Source of the DNA: Cunninghamella blakesleeana
Taxonomy: Eukaryota > Mucoromycota > Mucoromycetes > Mucorales > Cunninghamellaceae
NCBI GenBank assembly: GCA_017871115.1
Contig: JAFCIZ010000006.1
Coordinates: forward strand, 2,108,001 to 2,172,000
DNA: 64,000 bases
Reading direction: 5' to 3'
Below are positions 1-12,891 of this stretch, piece after piece. Each line of letters opens with the position of its first letter. Position 1 is the first letter of the stretch. The notes below the pieces were generated by a model, which was not told the origin of the DNA, ran no database searches, and saw only the letters and a list, made by a program, of their open reading frames with translations. A program made the position numbers and the translations under genes.

Positions 1-1927
1 TAATCGAATAAAAATCTATTAGAAATAAAAAGAATTAGAGTTAGTTAATATATATATTTATATTAAATTTATTATTATTATTATAATTAAAATTCACTTA
101 CACTCGTTTTTTACTAGATTCAAATGTCTTCTTTAAATAATCAACATCTAAAGGAGGGATTTGAGCAGAGAATCGACGACCCGTAGCACTATGAACTTTA
201 GATAATTCTGAAATAACAGAGATGGCGTATGTTTGAGCAGAATTAGCTTCAATACTTTTATATAATTCTTTCCATCTTGATGTTTTTTCTTCTTGTGACA
301 TGGATAATGCTTCATGAATAGCATCGCCAATTTGCTATATAATATAAGGAAATATATATATATATATATAAAGTTACAGTAATGATCATTAGTTTCAATA
401 TAAGTTAACTTTTTCTTTTTTTTAAATAATAATAATAATAATAATTTAATTTTAACCTACCCTATAATCCCATGGATTGACACGTAAGCATGCACCAAAA
501 CTTCCATAAGTACCAGTAAACTGTAAATCGAATTATAATAATAATATATGAATATAAGATATGAGCTTATGAATATATATTATTATTATTATTATTTTAT
601 TTTTTATTTTGTGATAATTAAATTTACCTCACTTAAAATGAGCGGATTATGTCTATTTTCTTGGCAAACAATATACTCGTGTGAAGTTAAATTCATTCCA
701 TCACGTAAAGGAGTGATCAAAGAAACATCGGCTGAAGTTAATAATGCCAAATATTGTGGAAAAGAAATATCTTGATGAAGAAATACAATAGGCTGATAAG
801 AAATGTTACTGAATTTGGAATTAACACGAGATACTACATCAGATATATGAGCACGGAATTCATTTTGTTCTGAAGTGGATAATGCTATTTGAATCAATAC
901 AACCTATTTTTTCCAAAAGAACAAGAAATATATAAATATATATTTATGTTTATTTATGCATATATATTAAATCTACTTTATCTTTTTTTGTTTTATACTA
1001 TTAATTATTTATTTTTGATAGTTTACCTTTCCACGCCACTCAGGGTGTCGAATCAAGAATTGTTCAAAGGCTAATAGTTTTTGTCTTACACCTTTAACAT
1101 AATCTAACTTATCCCTAGCAACAATTAATTTTTTTCCAGCATATTTTTCTTTAAGCATATCCATCCAACTAGTAACGGTAGGATCATGTCTAATATTTAT
1201 ATATTTATATATAAATTATTATAAAATTTTAATATTATCTTTTCATATATATATAGTAATTTATTTTATCTTATTTTATTTTACCTTTTCTTATTTAAAG
1301 CGTCAATATCAATACCAATAGGGTAAATACCAACCGTAACATAATGAGAATCCATTTGAATACCCGATGGAGTAGTGTCTAATGATAAAATTCTTGAACA
1401 AGTTTGTAAAAAGTGTCTTGCAAAAGAATAGGTTTGAAATCCAACTAAATCTGATTCTAGCATGCCTTCTAACAACTGCTTGCGAGATGGTAAACAACGG
1501 AAAAGTTCTGATGATGGAAATGGTATATGCATAAAAAACCCAATAATAGCATTTGGTAATTTTTCCCGTAACATCTTTGGTAATAACATCAAATGATAAT
1601 CATTCACCCATACTATTTTATATAAGAATTATAATATATATGTCAGTTCTTTTAATTTATATTACTTATTTCTTTATATATTTTTATAACTTACTTATAT
1701 CCCCTTCCTGGTACATATCAGCAATAGTATTAGCAAATTGTTGATTTACTTCAATATATGATCTCCAAGAATCGTCATGATAACTTTTGTTTTGTATATC
1801 ATCTTGTACAACATAATGAAAATATGGCCAAAGCGTCTATAAATATATAAAATAATATATTTACATAAAACATAAGTTCATAAATTCATGCATTACTCTT
1901 TTTAATATATTTGTATAATGGCACTAT

Positions 1928-1971
<44 letters not shown>

Positions 1972-2709
1972 TCTTTCTTCCCACATTATATATATATATA
2001 TATATATATATAAATTCATTGTCAATATTTTTATTTATATATTTATTTTTACCTGTTTACAATACCGATTATAATGTCCGTGAAATACCGTATCATTAGG
2101 AATAATTGGGTAAGATTCATATTTTGAGATCAACGTATTTGTAATATCTTGCTTTGCATTTTGAGAAAGATGATCCATAGAAGAAGTACCTAAAGTACCT
2201 ACCCAAGCAATTTTATTTAAACGATGTCTAACTGAACAAATAGCATTTTGTAACCCAATATTACCAGAAACGCATGGTTTGATATGCCATGAGGGCTGTG
2301 TTTTCTCTTCCTTTAAGAATGGTATAGATGTGATTTTTGTAGGTGTTGGGTTTAATATGGCCTTGGTATTATTATTATTGTTAGTACCTTGAGCAAGAGC
2401 TTCGGGTGCAGTTGTTGTTACTGTATTAGATAGAGATTTATTATCCGCTTCTGAATCAATATTAAAAAGTTCGTTTTCACTCTGATTGAGCTGGGGAGTT
2501 GGTTGCCTTTTTTGAGCTGCTAATGTATCAATAAGGTTACGGGGGACTTTTTCATTAACTACAGTTGTTGGTGTTGGTGTAGAAGGAATGGAATTGGTGA
2601 GAGTAGATGATAAAAGGTTACTATTCTTCTCTGTTGTAGCAAAATCGATTGTATATGGCAAAAACAATGAAGCTATAATAACTCTTTCTTCTGTAATCTT
2701 TGTTGTCAT
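1..2709 (-). CDS. Tps2-like trehalose-6-phosphate synthase/phosphatase, 3' end outside window
   Basis: Exons read from high to low coordinate: 2709-2053, 1836-1695, 1612-1285, 1189-1027, 903-628, 520-461, 334-102; bases 1-101 are intron. The 619 codons present hold an N-terminal motif RVIIASLFLPY, a linker rich in Ser/Thr/Asn/Pro, and a GT20 domain with WVNDYHLMLLPK, ARDKLDYVKGV, LITPLRDGMNL and NPLILSE. The last exon ends in KKTFESSKKRV, the segment that in Tps2 leads straight into the HAD phosphatase motif DYDGT, so the phosphatase half should start just beyond the window edge. Family knowledge: Tps2 dephosphorylates trehalose-6-phosphate and keeps a synthase-like domain that is usually inactive. 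Here HDYH is NDYH and DRLDY is DKLDY, which fits a Tps2 rather than an active Tps1. The two-domain reading is inferred because the second half is not visible. Confidence 0.88.
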
Positions 2710-5700
2710 ATTGTTTTTTTCTTATTTTATTTTATTTTTTGTTTTAATAATAAAACGTTAAGTAAAAAGAATGAATTTTGCAGAAAAAAAAAGGTTTTTT
2801 TATTGTTTTTTTATCTTTTCGTGTTTTTTATATATAAAAAGAATTAATATGTAATAAGTGGAAAAAAAAATAAAAGAAGAAAAAGATAAGAATAATAAAC
2901 AAATAGGAAGCTGATATGTTTTTATATTTTTAAAATAGTATTTAAAAATAAAAAATAAAAATAAAAAAGAAATCGAAAGAAAATAAAAAAGAAAATACGG
3001 TAAGAAAATAAAAATTTAGGGTAGGGTAAAAAATCTGGGCTACTAACAAAAAATTGAATCGGCGTTTAAATTATACAACCCAAAAAAATTATTAATTTGG
3101 AATTTTTTATTCCATTGTTTCCCTATCGTTCATAACTTTTTTTATTACTGTAAATGGTTTTGTTCCTTCAATTGCCCAATTGATCCTGAATTTATCATTA
3201 AGCTGTTTAAGATATATATAAACGAAGTTTCATCTGCATTTAACTTTAGCAACCAAAAAAGACAGAGAAGTAAGCAAATACGCGATTGGCTGAAAAGTAA
3301 GAAACGAAAACACTGAAAATAAAAGGAAAAAAAAGTATAATATTAACTAGATTCTCACTAAAAAAATTACTATTTCTATTTAGTCTTGCTTAGATCTAGC
3401 ATAATATCAAATATTGGTATATAAATACACATGATAACTCTGCTGACGTTGACGACAACCCTGAAGAACCCTTTCAAATATACATTTAACCATACAAGAA
3501 TAAAATTACACCAAGATATATATTACGGCAATAAAGAAGTCCTGTATTGATACCATAAAAATACCTTAGACATAAAAATAAATGAAAACCATTCTTTTTA
3601 TGCAATCAATAATCAATATATGTCAGAAAAAATACATATATGGATATGTAATTTTCACTTATAAAATAAGGAAATAATAGTAAGAGTTTATTCTATTCAT
3701 TTTTTATTTGTTTTCTTTTTTTTCTTTTTCTGTAGGCATAGTTTTCAATAATATTTTTAAGATTTACTGTTAAGAAATACTAGAGGTACAATATTGATGG
3801 CAGTAAGTCTAGTATTAAAATTAAAAGTCAGAAGTATATTTTAAAGTTTTATTCAAGATTAATTTTTACTCTGATCGACTAACCTGAAGTGAAATAAAAT
3901 TAATAATATAAAACTAAACCGGTAAACTATTGGTATATTGTTATTATATTTTATTATTAGTATCACTACTATTATCGTGACCACATTAGCTTCAAATATA
4001 TAAAGATACCTTGTTTAAAGCGATGACCCAAATAATACAATATAGACAAAAAAAACAAATGGTAATAACGAGGAATAAATTGCTGGAATCCTTTATGAAT
4101 TTATAAAAATACAAACTTTGTTTCAATATCCCTTATTACTAATACAAGCGTATGCGATGAAAGAAAAAATAGGTTTTGGGAACAGTAAAGGACGAATTGG
4201 ACTAAAATTATACATTATATTTATATTCAATATTAACATATATTCAAAATGAATAAAATGGAAAAAAAAAAACTGCAAACTACAGCATGCTATCAACAAT
4301 GGAAATATCATACCTAGCCTTAACATATACATTGTATTATCCGGAATATTTGAAGCTGGAAGAACGAATCATTATATCAACAATATACCTAACAACATTG
4401 CAATGGATATCTAATTATTTTATTTTATTTTTTATGCTCAGTTTAAAAATATAGCTGATGTTGTTGAATTTTATTATAATGCTATATTCCCTCGCTTTCC
4501 TTTTGCATAATGGAAAAACTATTAAATTCAACCCCTTTAAAGACTCTCCGAGATAAATCCTGGTTACTCGAGAATTTCATTTTCTATTAATTATACAGTA
4601 TTAGTAAATAAATACGATTTTTTTTATGTATTTTTAAGACACCCTTATCAGCATTATGAAATTAGCCGAAATATTGATATACTTTTTTATTATAATTTCA
4701 GATTAAAACAAGCTCTCCTTTTATGGATATTTACAACTGGTTTTATATAATAACTAAAGTAGTAAACACTTAATATCACGTTTTCTAAGTAGATACAATT
4801 TAATAAAAACAAAAAAGGTTATACAGTGATTTAAAAAAAAAAAACTGAATTACAAATGCGAATTTTTTTTAAATAATTATCCAAGACAATTAAAATGATT
4901 GTATAAAAAAAAATTCACTCCTTATATATATGATCAAAAATAAGAATCTTTCAAAAATGGATAATTTTGTATATTATAACTAATTAGTATATTTTTAATA
5001 AATAAAAAAGAATTACAAATACTATTAAATAAAACGTACGACTATTTTTTTTAGAAAATTGTCTTACTATTCATACACTATATTTCTTTGTAGTGTATTA
5101 ACTATTTTAAAAAATGAATTATTCTTTTTCGTGTTCTCTTTTAATTTTGTATTACTTTATTTCATTTGAAATAAATTATATTTTTTCTATTAAAGGCAAC
5201 CTCTTTTATGATAACTATTATATTTATTACCGTATACATAACCATTTATATATTTTAGAATAATAATCATATGTATATATATATATTGAATTAGTAAAAT
5301 AGTTTTATTTTGTCATATTATTGTTATTAGTCTATCATACCTGGCAATTTTTTTTTTAATTTTTGGCAAGTAAAACTCCTCCTTTATGCTAAAAATATTA
5401 TAGAAAAGTACAGCTGTATAGTATAATCAAACTTATCTATAAATATATTTTGTTTTAATCAATAGAATATAATTAATGGCCTTATAAGTAATTATCATTG
5501 GGCTCCTATTTGGTCTTTTACCATCACTAGAAGTCACTGTGAAGTTACCTGGAGATCGAAGGAGGAATAAAAGACTGTATGATCAGAATTGATCAAGCCA
5601 TTGGATTTCCTACTCAGCATCGAATTGAAACTTTTGATTGGGACATTCACCTATTTTACATGTATATATATATAATAGTACGAAATCATGTATTTGCTTG

Positions 5701-6791
5701 TATATTGTTTATTCATTTTCTATTTTTTACATACAAATTAGTATATAAAATAATTCACATAGTGTGCGCGTAGTAGATCCTTATGAAAATGAGATGAATA
5801 AAACCTTAATATGAAAAGAAAAATAATATAAGCTTTAAAAAATTGAGTTAAAAAAAATAATTACATAAATATATGATCATTTTGTATTTAAAAAGGCCAT
5901 GATAAAAGTAGAAATGTTGATAATGATTATATTAAAAAAAATAAGTTAATAAGGACAATATAGTTTATTATTACAAGGTTTCCCAATAGAATTCATCATT
6001 TTTAAAAAAAATTAAAATTTCGGAAATGATCGATTTAAACATGCTCCGATAACTACCGAGAGTCGCCCTATTATTATTTATTTCTTAAATATACAAATGG
6101 CTATCCACGGAAAGAGAAGAGTCTGGGGAAATTCGTCATGCAAAATATATATAAAAAAAGGAATCATCTCTTTTTAACTCAAGCTTTTTTTTAAAAAATT
6201 ATTAGATGAGATAATGATATACTATATATATGTATATATCAAATAACAAATAAATATAAATATAAATTTGATTTCTATAAGTTTATTTAATTTATTTAAT
6301 AAAGTAGCTGATTATACTATTTTCTAAAAAAAATCATACCATAAAAAATTATATGTCAAATTATAATATTAAAAAGCATTAAGTTATATATCTTAAAAAT
6401 AAAAAAAATAGAAAAAAGAAGAAGAAAGGTTATAAAATAAAGAGAGAGAGAGATCAAAGTCTTTATAAAATGACATCTATTTTTTTAATTTTTAACTTTT
6501 TCAAGTTTCCGTTATCTATTTTCACATGCGGGTATTATAAACTCCAATTACTACATGTGAATCAGTTACCCTTTTACTAAGGTATATTGACTATTTACAC
6601 TAGTTTGAGTGATTTTATTTCTCCACAAGTCGGAATTTGAATTTTAGAAAATATCGCGAAGTTTTATTCAATTATATATATTTGTTATTTTTTATTTCAA
6701 CACTTTTTTCTTTTTTTCTCTCTTCTTTTTTTTTTTCATTATAATAAAAAAAACTTTTATTTTATTTAAAAATATATACATCTAAATCAAT
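2710..6791. other. 4 kb A+T-rich intergenic region with no confident gene
   Basis: This is the shared upstream region of the leftward Tps2-like gene and the rightward malate dehydrogenase. It is dominated by A/T runs and short ORFs without recognisable domains. Small islands of richer composition occur near 4490-4610, 5466-5660 and 6030-6140. They may be remnants of decayed genes or transposons, but I cannot assign them. No tRNA was seen by eye. A C/T-rich tract at 6700-6740 lies shortly before the malate dehydrogenase start and probably belongs to its core promoter or leader. Confidence 0.6.
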
Positions 6792-8101
6792 ATGGTCGTC
6801 AAAGTAACTGTTTGTGGTGCTGCTGGTGGTATTGGTCAACCTCTTTCTTTACTCTTAAAGCAATCCGAACTTATTGACCAATTATCTCTTTATGATATCG
6901 TCAACACTCCTGGTGTAGCTGCTGATTTAAGTCATATTAATACCAAGTCAAAAGTTACTGGCTATGTTGGTGCTGCTCAACTTGAAGAAGCTATTAAGGA
7001 TTCTACTGTTGGTAAGTTAAAAAAAAATGAAATAGAAATAAAAGAATAGAGACAATGCCTTTATTAAAAAGTAAAAAAAAAAAAGATAAGCTGTTTACTA
7101 AACGATAACACCTCTTTTATCTTTTATTTTATTTTATATTCAATATATACATATATAAATAGTTGTTATCCCTGCTGGTGTACCTCGTAAACCAGGTATG
7201 ACTCGTGATGATCTTTTCAAGATTAACGCTGGTATTGTTCGCGACCTTGCTGTAGCTGCTGCTAAATTCGCCCCTAAGGCTTTCATGTGTATTATTTCTA
7301 ACCCTGTCAACTCTACTGTCCCTATTGTTGCTGAAGTATTCAAACAATTCAATGTTTATGATCCTAAGAGGTAAAAATAATAAAAATATTGGTGATGATG
7401 GCTCTAAAAAAAAAAGGTTTTTTCTTTTTTAGTGTTTCATTTTTTTTTTTTTTTTTGTTGGGGTGTATATATATATATACATATAAAATCTAATTTTAAT
7501 CTTTTATTATTATTGTTATTTATTTGTATTTAGAATCTTTGGTGTCACCACTCTTGATATTGTTCGTGCTTCTACTTTTGTTTCTGAACTTATTGGTGGA
7601 GAAGCTTCTACCCTTCGTATTCCTGTTGTCGGTGGTCATAGTGGTGTTACCATCTTACCTCTTTTAAGTCAAGTTGCTGGTACTGATAAATTATCTCAAG
7701 ATCAATTAGAAAAGGTAACCAACCGTATACAATTTGGCGGTGATGAAGTTGTTAAAGCTAAAGATGGTGCCGGTAGTGCTACTCTTTCCATGGCTTATGC
7801 CGGTGCCCGTTTTGCTTTAAATGTCCTTGAAGCTTCTATCAACGGTAAGAAGAATGTCGTTGAATGTACCTATGTAAACTTAGATGCTGATAAGGAAGGT
7901 GCCAAGGAAACCATTAGTGTTGCCCCTGGTGTTGAATACTTCTCTGTCCCTGTTGAATTAGGTCCTAACGGTGCTGAAAAGATCTTACCTATTGGCCAAC
8001 TTTCTGCTTATGAACAAACTTTGTTCAAGGCTGCCGTTCCTGAATTACAAGGTAACATTTCTAAAGGTTCCTCTTTCATCACTGAAGGTGCCAAATTGTA
8101 A
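6792..8101 (+). CDS. malate dehydrogenase, probably peroxisomal
   Basis: Exons 6792-7011, 7163-7370 and 7534-8101 give 331 residues. NAD-dependent malate dehydrogenase interconverts malate and oxaloacetate. The protein opens with the dinucleotide-binding motif [14 protein letters not shown] directly after the start, so there is no room for a mitochondrial presequence. The substrate-binding segment [12 protein letters not shown], the motif [11 protein letters not shown] and the catalytic His region [12 protein letters not shown] are all present, and length is normal for the family. The last three residues are Ala-Lys-Leu, a PTS1-type peroxisomal signal as in yeast Mdh3 (SKL). I infer a role in re-oxidising NADH for beta-oxidation or in the glyoxylate cycle. 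A cytosolic or dual location is possible, since AKL is a weaker PTS1 than SKL. Codon use is strongly biased (GGT, GCT, ACC), suggesting high expression. Confidence 0.95.
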
Positions 8102-8476
8102 ATAGGTTTCAATATATATCACTCCCACTTTATTAAATTAAAAAAAATATATTTTTTTTGTTTGTTCGAATCACTAATTTTATATATAATAATAAATAAA
8201 TAAATAAATGATTTATAACCTCTTGTAAATTTAAATTAAAAAATTATCATTAGTATAATAATACTATATTAACTGACATAGCATAAATACTATTTGATAT
8301 GTTTCACAAGATCATTCTTTTTTAATTTTTATATTTTTTTTAAATTTTTTTATTATTTTAAAAATTTATTAACTATATATTATCATTATTAAAATTTATA
8401 AAAACAAAAGAAAAAACTATTATAAAAGGTTTAGTTTTTCCTTAAATATATATATATATATATATATTCACAAAAG
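8102..8476. other. convergent intergenic spacer
   Basis: This 375-bp A+T-rich spacer lies between the 3' ends of malate dehydrogenase (+) and the deadenylase (-). It presumably contains both polyadenylation regions. Poly-A/T runs and a TA repeat at 8446-8467 are visible and no coding signal is seen. Confidence 0.6.
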
Positions 8477-9217
8477 TTATGAACTATTTCCATTAGGTAA
8501 AGCCACCTTCCCACTTGTTGATTCTTCTACGTTCCCTGATGAGCTATTATTATTTGATAATGATAAATTACTTGTAGCATTTGTGAGTGATTGTAATGAA
8601 TTATTTGGTCCACATCGTAATCCATATAAATATCCCCTATTTATATAAAGCATATTAAAAAAAAGTTTAAAGATAATGAAAAGAAGATATAAAAATTAAA
8701 TGAGCTACTAATTATATGTCTATGTATATTATTATTATTTTTATATCCCATAACTACATTAAAGAAAATAACTTACAAATACTTTTGATCGTCTATTTTA
8801 TCTTCGAAAAATACTTGTCTCATTTTAAAAAAAGTGGTACATGTCAACAAACTATCACTTCCAGCTTGATGCTGTGGTCCAATTCTTGCTACCTAGTTTT
8901 TTTTTTTAAAAAAAAAAGAAAGAATAAAAGATGATTATACTTTAGTAAATAAAAATGATATCTTTTTATATTTTATATTATTTTATTATATAGTATTTTG
9001 TTTTCTATATATACCTGAAGATCGTCTGCAATATCTTGTAATCCACCTTTTAAATTTTTACAACTTTTCATTAAATATTTTATATCATAAACGCATGGAA
9101 AATACGTCCGAAGTAAGTCAAAAAACTCTGTTTCATCCGCTGGCATTGCCGAACATGTTAATACTTTTAATAAATATCCAAAATCATACCCACTACAATA
9201 TATAATACAATAAATAG

Positions 9218-9262
<45 letters not shown>

Positions 9263-10126
9263 TTAAAATAACATTCATTATTACCACCCTTTTTTAAAAA
9301 AAAATATTTAAAAAACAAAACCACTTACCTATGAAAAGATATCCATTTTACACCATCTAATAAAACAAAACCTGAACTGATCAATAACTCCCCAAAGTGT
9401 TCTACATCGATTCCATATTCTTCATGTTTTTTAAAATCAATTCCAGATTTTGTTAATAATTCAATTGAGTCTTGTGCATACATATCATCTCTATATTATT
9501 AAATAAAAAAATATAATTCGATCAATATATATCCACCTATTTCTTATATACATGTATATACTTACTCTAAACTAAACTTAAAATTAAATTGCCAGGTACA
9601 TATATTCCCAGGTAAGTTTCCATGCTGATCTGAAAACGTGACACCTAATTGAATGATTTTTAAAAGATCTACATTACATCGTAAGGTTTGATAATGATAA
9701 TCAGACGAAGTTCGAAAAGTGCCAATAGGTCGAGCTACTACACCAGGAAATTCTGTATCCTAAAAGATACATATAATATATATAATATATATAATAAAAT
9801 AAATAGATTTAGTATACTATTCACGTTTTTTATTTTATATTTTTTTTATCATATATATGTTTAGGGGGGATTGAGGAATAGATGAGAATGGTTGTAAATA
9901 ATAAATAAACACCATATAATAGTTAGATGTAGATATATATATGTGTGTATATGTGAGTCTGTATCCATATTTTATCACTGCTCTCGTTTTTTTATATTTA
10001 TTCTTTCCTTTTTTATTTTTTTTTTTTATTCTTTTTTTGTTTAAATAAAAGTATATACGCACGCATACTTATATACATTGCTTTATATATATATATATTA
10101 ATATATAAAAATTATATTACTTTTAT

Positions 10127-10163
<37 letters not shown>

Positions 10164-10407
10164 GTAATAGTAATAATAATAATAATAATAATCCAACTTG
10201 CTCTATCCTCTTCCTTCCCTTCCATCTTCTATTCCATCTATTCCAAGTGCTGGTATTTGTTTTTTGTTTTTTTGTTTTTTTTTATAAAATACATCATACC
10301 ATTGATAAATAAGGATAGTCCTCTACTAAATCTCGTAAATAAGCCATTTCTTCCTCCAAATTCTCTGCCCATACTTCTCGAATATATTTTGTATCGTTTA
10401 TTGGCAT
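8477..10407 (-). CDS. POP2: CCR4-NOT deadenylase subunit Caf1/Pop2 (CNOT7/8 family)
   Basis: Exons 10407-10300, 9759-9566, 9490-9329, 9192-9015, 8892-8777 and 8636-8477 give 305 residues, near the usual length of animal CNOT7. The DEDD nuclease residues are visible: Asp and Glu in [13 protein letters not shown], Asp in [11 protein letters not shown], and Asp in [10 protein letters not shown], which also carries the conserved His. The start ([20 protein letters not shown]) aligns with the family N-terminus. The protein shortens mRNA poly(A) tails within the CCR4-NOT complex in the cytoplasm. The final about 45 residues are Ser/Asn-rich and not conserved. Exon 1 ends just before DTEFPG. All catalytic residues are kept, so it should be an active nuclease. 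Confidence 0.96.
9222..9259. repeat. TA dinucleotide microsatellite inside a Pop2 intron
   Basis: Uninterrupted TA/AT repeat of about 19 units in intron 3 (between exons 3 and 4) of the deadenylase gene. Similar tracts occur in introns elsewhere, for example near 1930-1968, 12859-12890 and 36909-36940. Confidence 0.9.
10128..10161. repeat. 34-bp poly(A) tract followed by AAT repeats
   Basis: A pure run of 34 A, then TAG/TAA/AAT triplets to about 10191. It lies in the large first intron of the deadenylase gene. Length may vary between assemblies because such runs are hard to sequence. Confidence 0.9.
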
Positions 10408-10663
10408 TTTTATAATATAAGGTGATAAAATGTTAAATAGATATAAAAAAAAGAGAGAGAGAAAGAAAAAAGAGAGGAATGAAAAAAATAAAAATCGCTT
10501 TAAAATTGAAAAGAAATCGGAAGTTAAAAAATGTTTATATGTAAATTTTTATAATCAAAAATATATATATTTCATTTATTAAAAAAAAACCAAAATCATG
10601 TAAAAAAGAAAACTATATACAATTAAAGTAAATAAAAAAAAATAAAAACTATAAAAACTAAAC

Positions 10664-10711
<48 letters not shown>

Positions 10712-10883
10712 AATAAATAAAACCTATAAAATAAATATAAAGTATAGAGGAGGAAGTGAATAAAAAGTATATTTAAAAAAAAAAAAAAAGACATGAAATG
10801 TAATGAAATATTAATATAATATATATATATATATATATATATAGGAAGGGAGAGAGGAAGAGAAAGAGGAAGAGGAAGAATCA
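10408..10883. other. intergenic spacer between Pop2 and the GATA factor
   Basis: About 475 bp separating two leftward genes: the 5' region of the deadenylase and the 3' region of the GATA gene. It holds an AAT triplet repeat near 10663-10703 and a TA tract near 10818-10842, and no coding signal. Confidence 0.55.
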
Positions 10884-12856
10884 TTAGCACAGCTGATCAG
10901 CTCGTTTCAATAAAGTTAATACGGCAGCCGCTTCAACATCATCAGCACCAGCTGTTAAAGGAAATGAATTATTATCCAAACCTAGCTTTTCAGCAAAGGA
11001 TATATCTAATAAACGCTGCTGCTGTTGCTGTTGTTGCTGTACTAATTGATGCTGATAAATATGAGAGTCAATTGACATTGGTGGAGATGAGTTCGGTGAA
11101 GATGCGAATGATTCTAATGGACTAAATGAATCCGATGAAGAAGAAAGCTGTTGGGATGATGATGAACTATGATAACTACCATTATTCATCATGATACCAT
11201 TTTCTATACTATTGGGATGATTGGTAATTTGATGAGATAGAGATTTATCTTGGTGCTGCTGTATTATTTTAGACCCTGAAACTTGATGTTCACTTTCATA
11301 TTCTTCTTGTAACCAATTACTACTACTACTACTATTATTATTATTATTATTATGAGTTGTATGTTGATATTTCATTGATGACGAACATTCTTCGGTGGTA
11401 TCGATGGGTTTGGAAGATTTTTGATGATCTTCTGAAAACTTTTTTGAATTTCGTTTTTCTTTTTTTCCAGCATGACCAATTCCTTTTCTACGTTTACAAT
11501 TTTCTGATTTATTATTACTATTATTTCGTTCTTTATTATTATGGTTATTCTGTAAATTGGATGCAGTAGTAGTAGAAGGTGAGGATGACGAACCTGCTGA
11601 TTCTGATTGAGGTGAGGATGAAGATGCAGTAACACCGGCTAAAATTTTTCCATGCTTCCATTTAACACCACAAGCATTACAGAGCGTACCAGCGCCCTCA
11701 GGTCCACGACGCCACATTGGTGTTGATTTTGATCCACAGTATAAACATTTTTTACCAGAGCTTTGTTCATTATTATGAGATGTACGAGTCGTTGACATAC
11801 TTGTTCGTTTTGGTTTACGTTTTTTAGCTGGAGTATAATCTATTTAAAATAAAAAATTATAAAAATAATAACAATAAAAATCATTAATGTTACTATATTC
11901 TTTTTATAATATCATTTAATAAGGTTACTTATTTATTCTGGCTTTACCTTTATCAACATTATTGTCATCACTACTTCCCCACGACTCATTACTGGCATCC
12001 ATGGTAACTGATAATCTTTTAGAACTATACACTGTTGCAATTTCTTGTTCATTATTATCAGGTTGATCTTGAGGTGAATCATACATAATAGTATCCATTT
12101 GTTCAGTTTCATGTTTTATAATATCACATTGTTGAGTTGATGGGGATGATGAATTAGTTTGTATATTTGTCGAATAACTTTCAGGATGAGACATTGATTC
12201 ATTTTTATAAATTTCCAATTGCTCAATATGAAGTCGTGACTATAGAAACGACATTTTTTAAAAAATATATAAATAAAAAATATTAAATTAGATTAGTTTT
12301 TTAACAAATATATACCACCCTTTTTTATTTTATTTTAATTACTTATTTCAGCCAGCACTTACCAAATCAACCATTTTTTGACATAAAGATTCATAGACAG
12401 AAACTGTATGTTTTAATGAATAATAAATATCAGAAGAAGCGCCAATGATTTCAATATTGATAGGGCGAGTTTCATGAGAAAAATAATTGGTACTAGTAGA
12501 AAAAAGGGATGACTTTTGACCAGGATCTGTTAGACGCCTTTGAGATGGATCACGAAGATAAGTTGAATGAAGACGACTACTTGAACTGCACACAGCTGCA
12601 AATTCTTCCAATTTTGTTCTATATTTTATATTTTGGGTGGTAAGTATATTAGTTTCATCCTTTGATCCAGAGTTAATTATGTCAAGAGCATGTTGAATGG
12701 AAGTTGAAGATTTAGAAGGTTGAAACGTACATAATATCTAATACATATATATATATATATATATATTGTGTATATGTCATAAAAGTAAAATAAAGAAGAA
12801 AAATAAAAAGAATACTATGGCTATTAATAAAAATAACAATAATGAAAATAAAAATA

Positions 12857-12891
<35 letters not shown>

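Noticed and set aside
1930..1968. TA tracts considered as origins or centromere-like DNA
   Set aside because: They are ordinary microsatellites occurring in many introns of this window.
10579..10890. 103-codon minus ORF rich in Leu, Tyr and Phe
   Set aside because: It arises from triplet and TA repeats in the spacer behind the GATA gene and has no domain.
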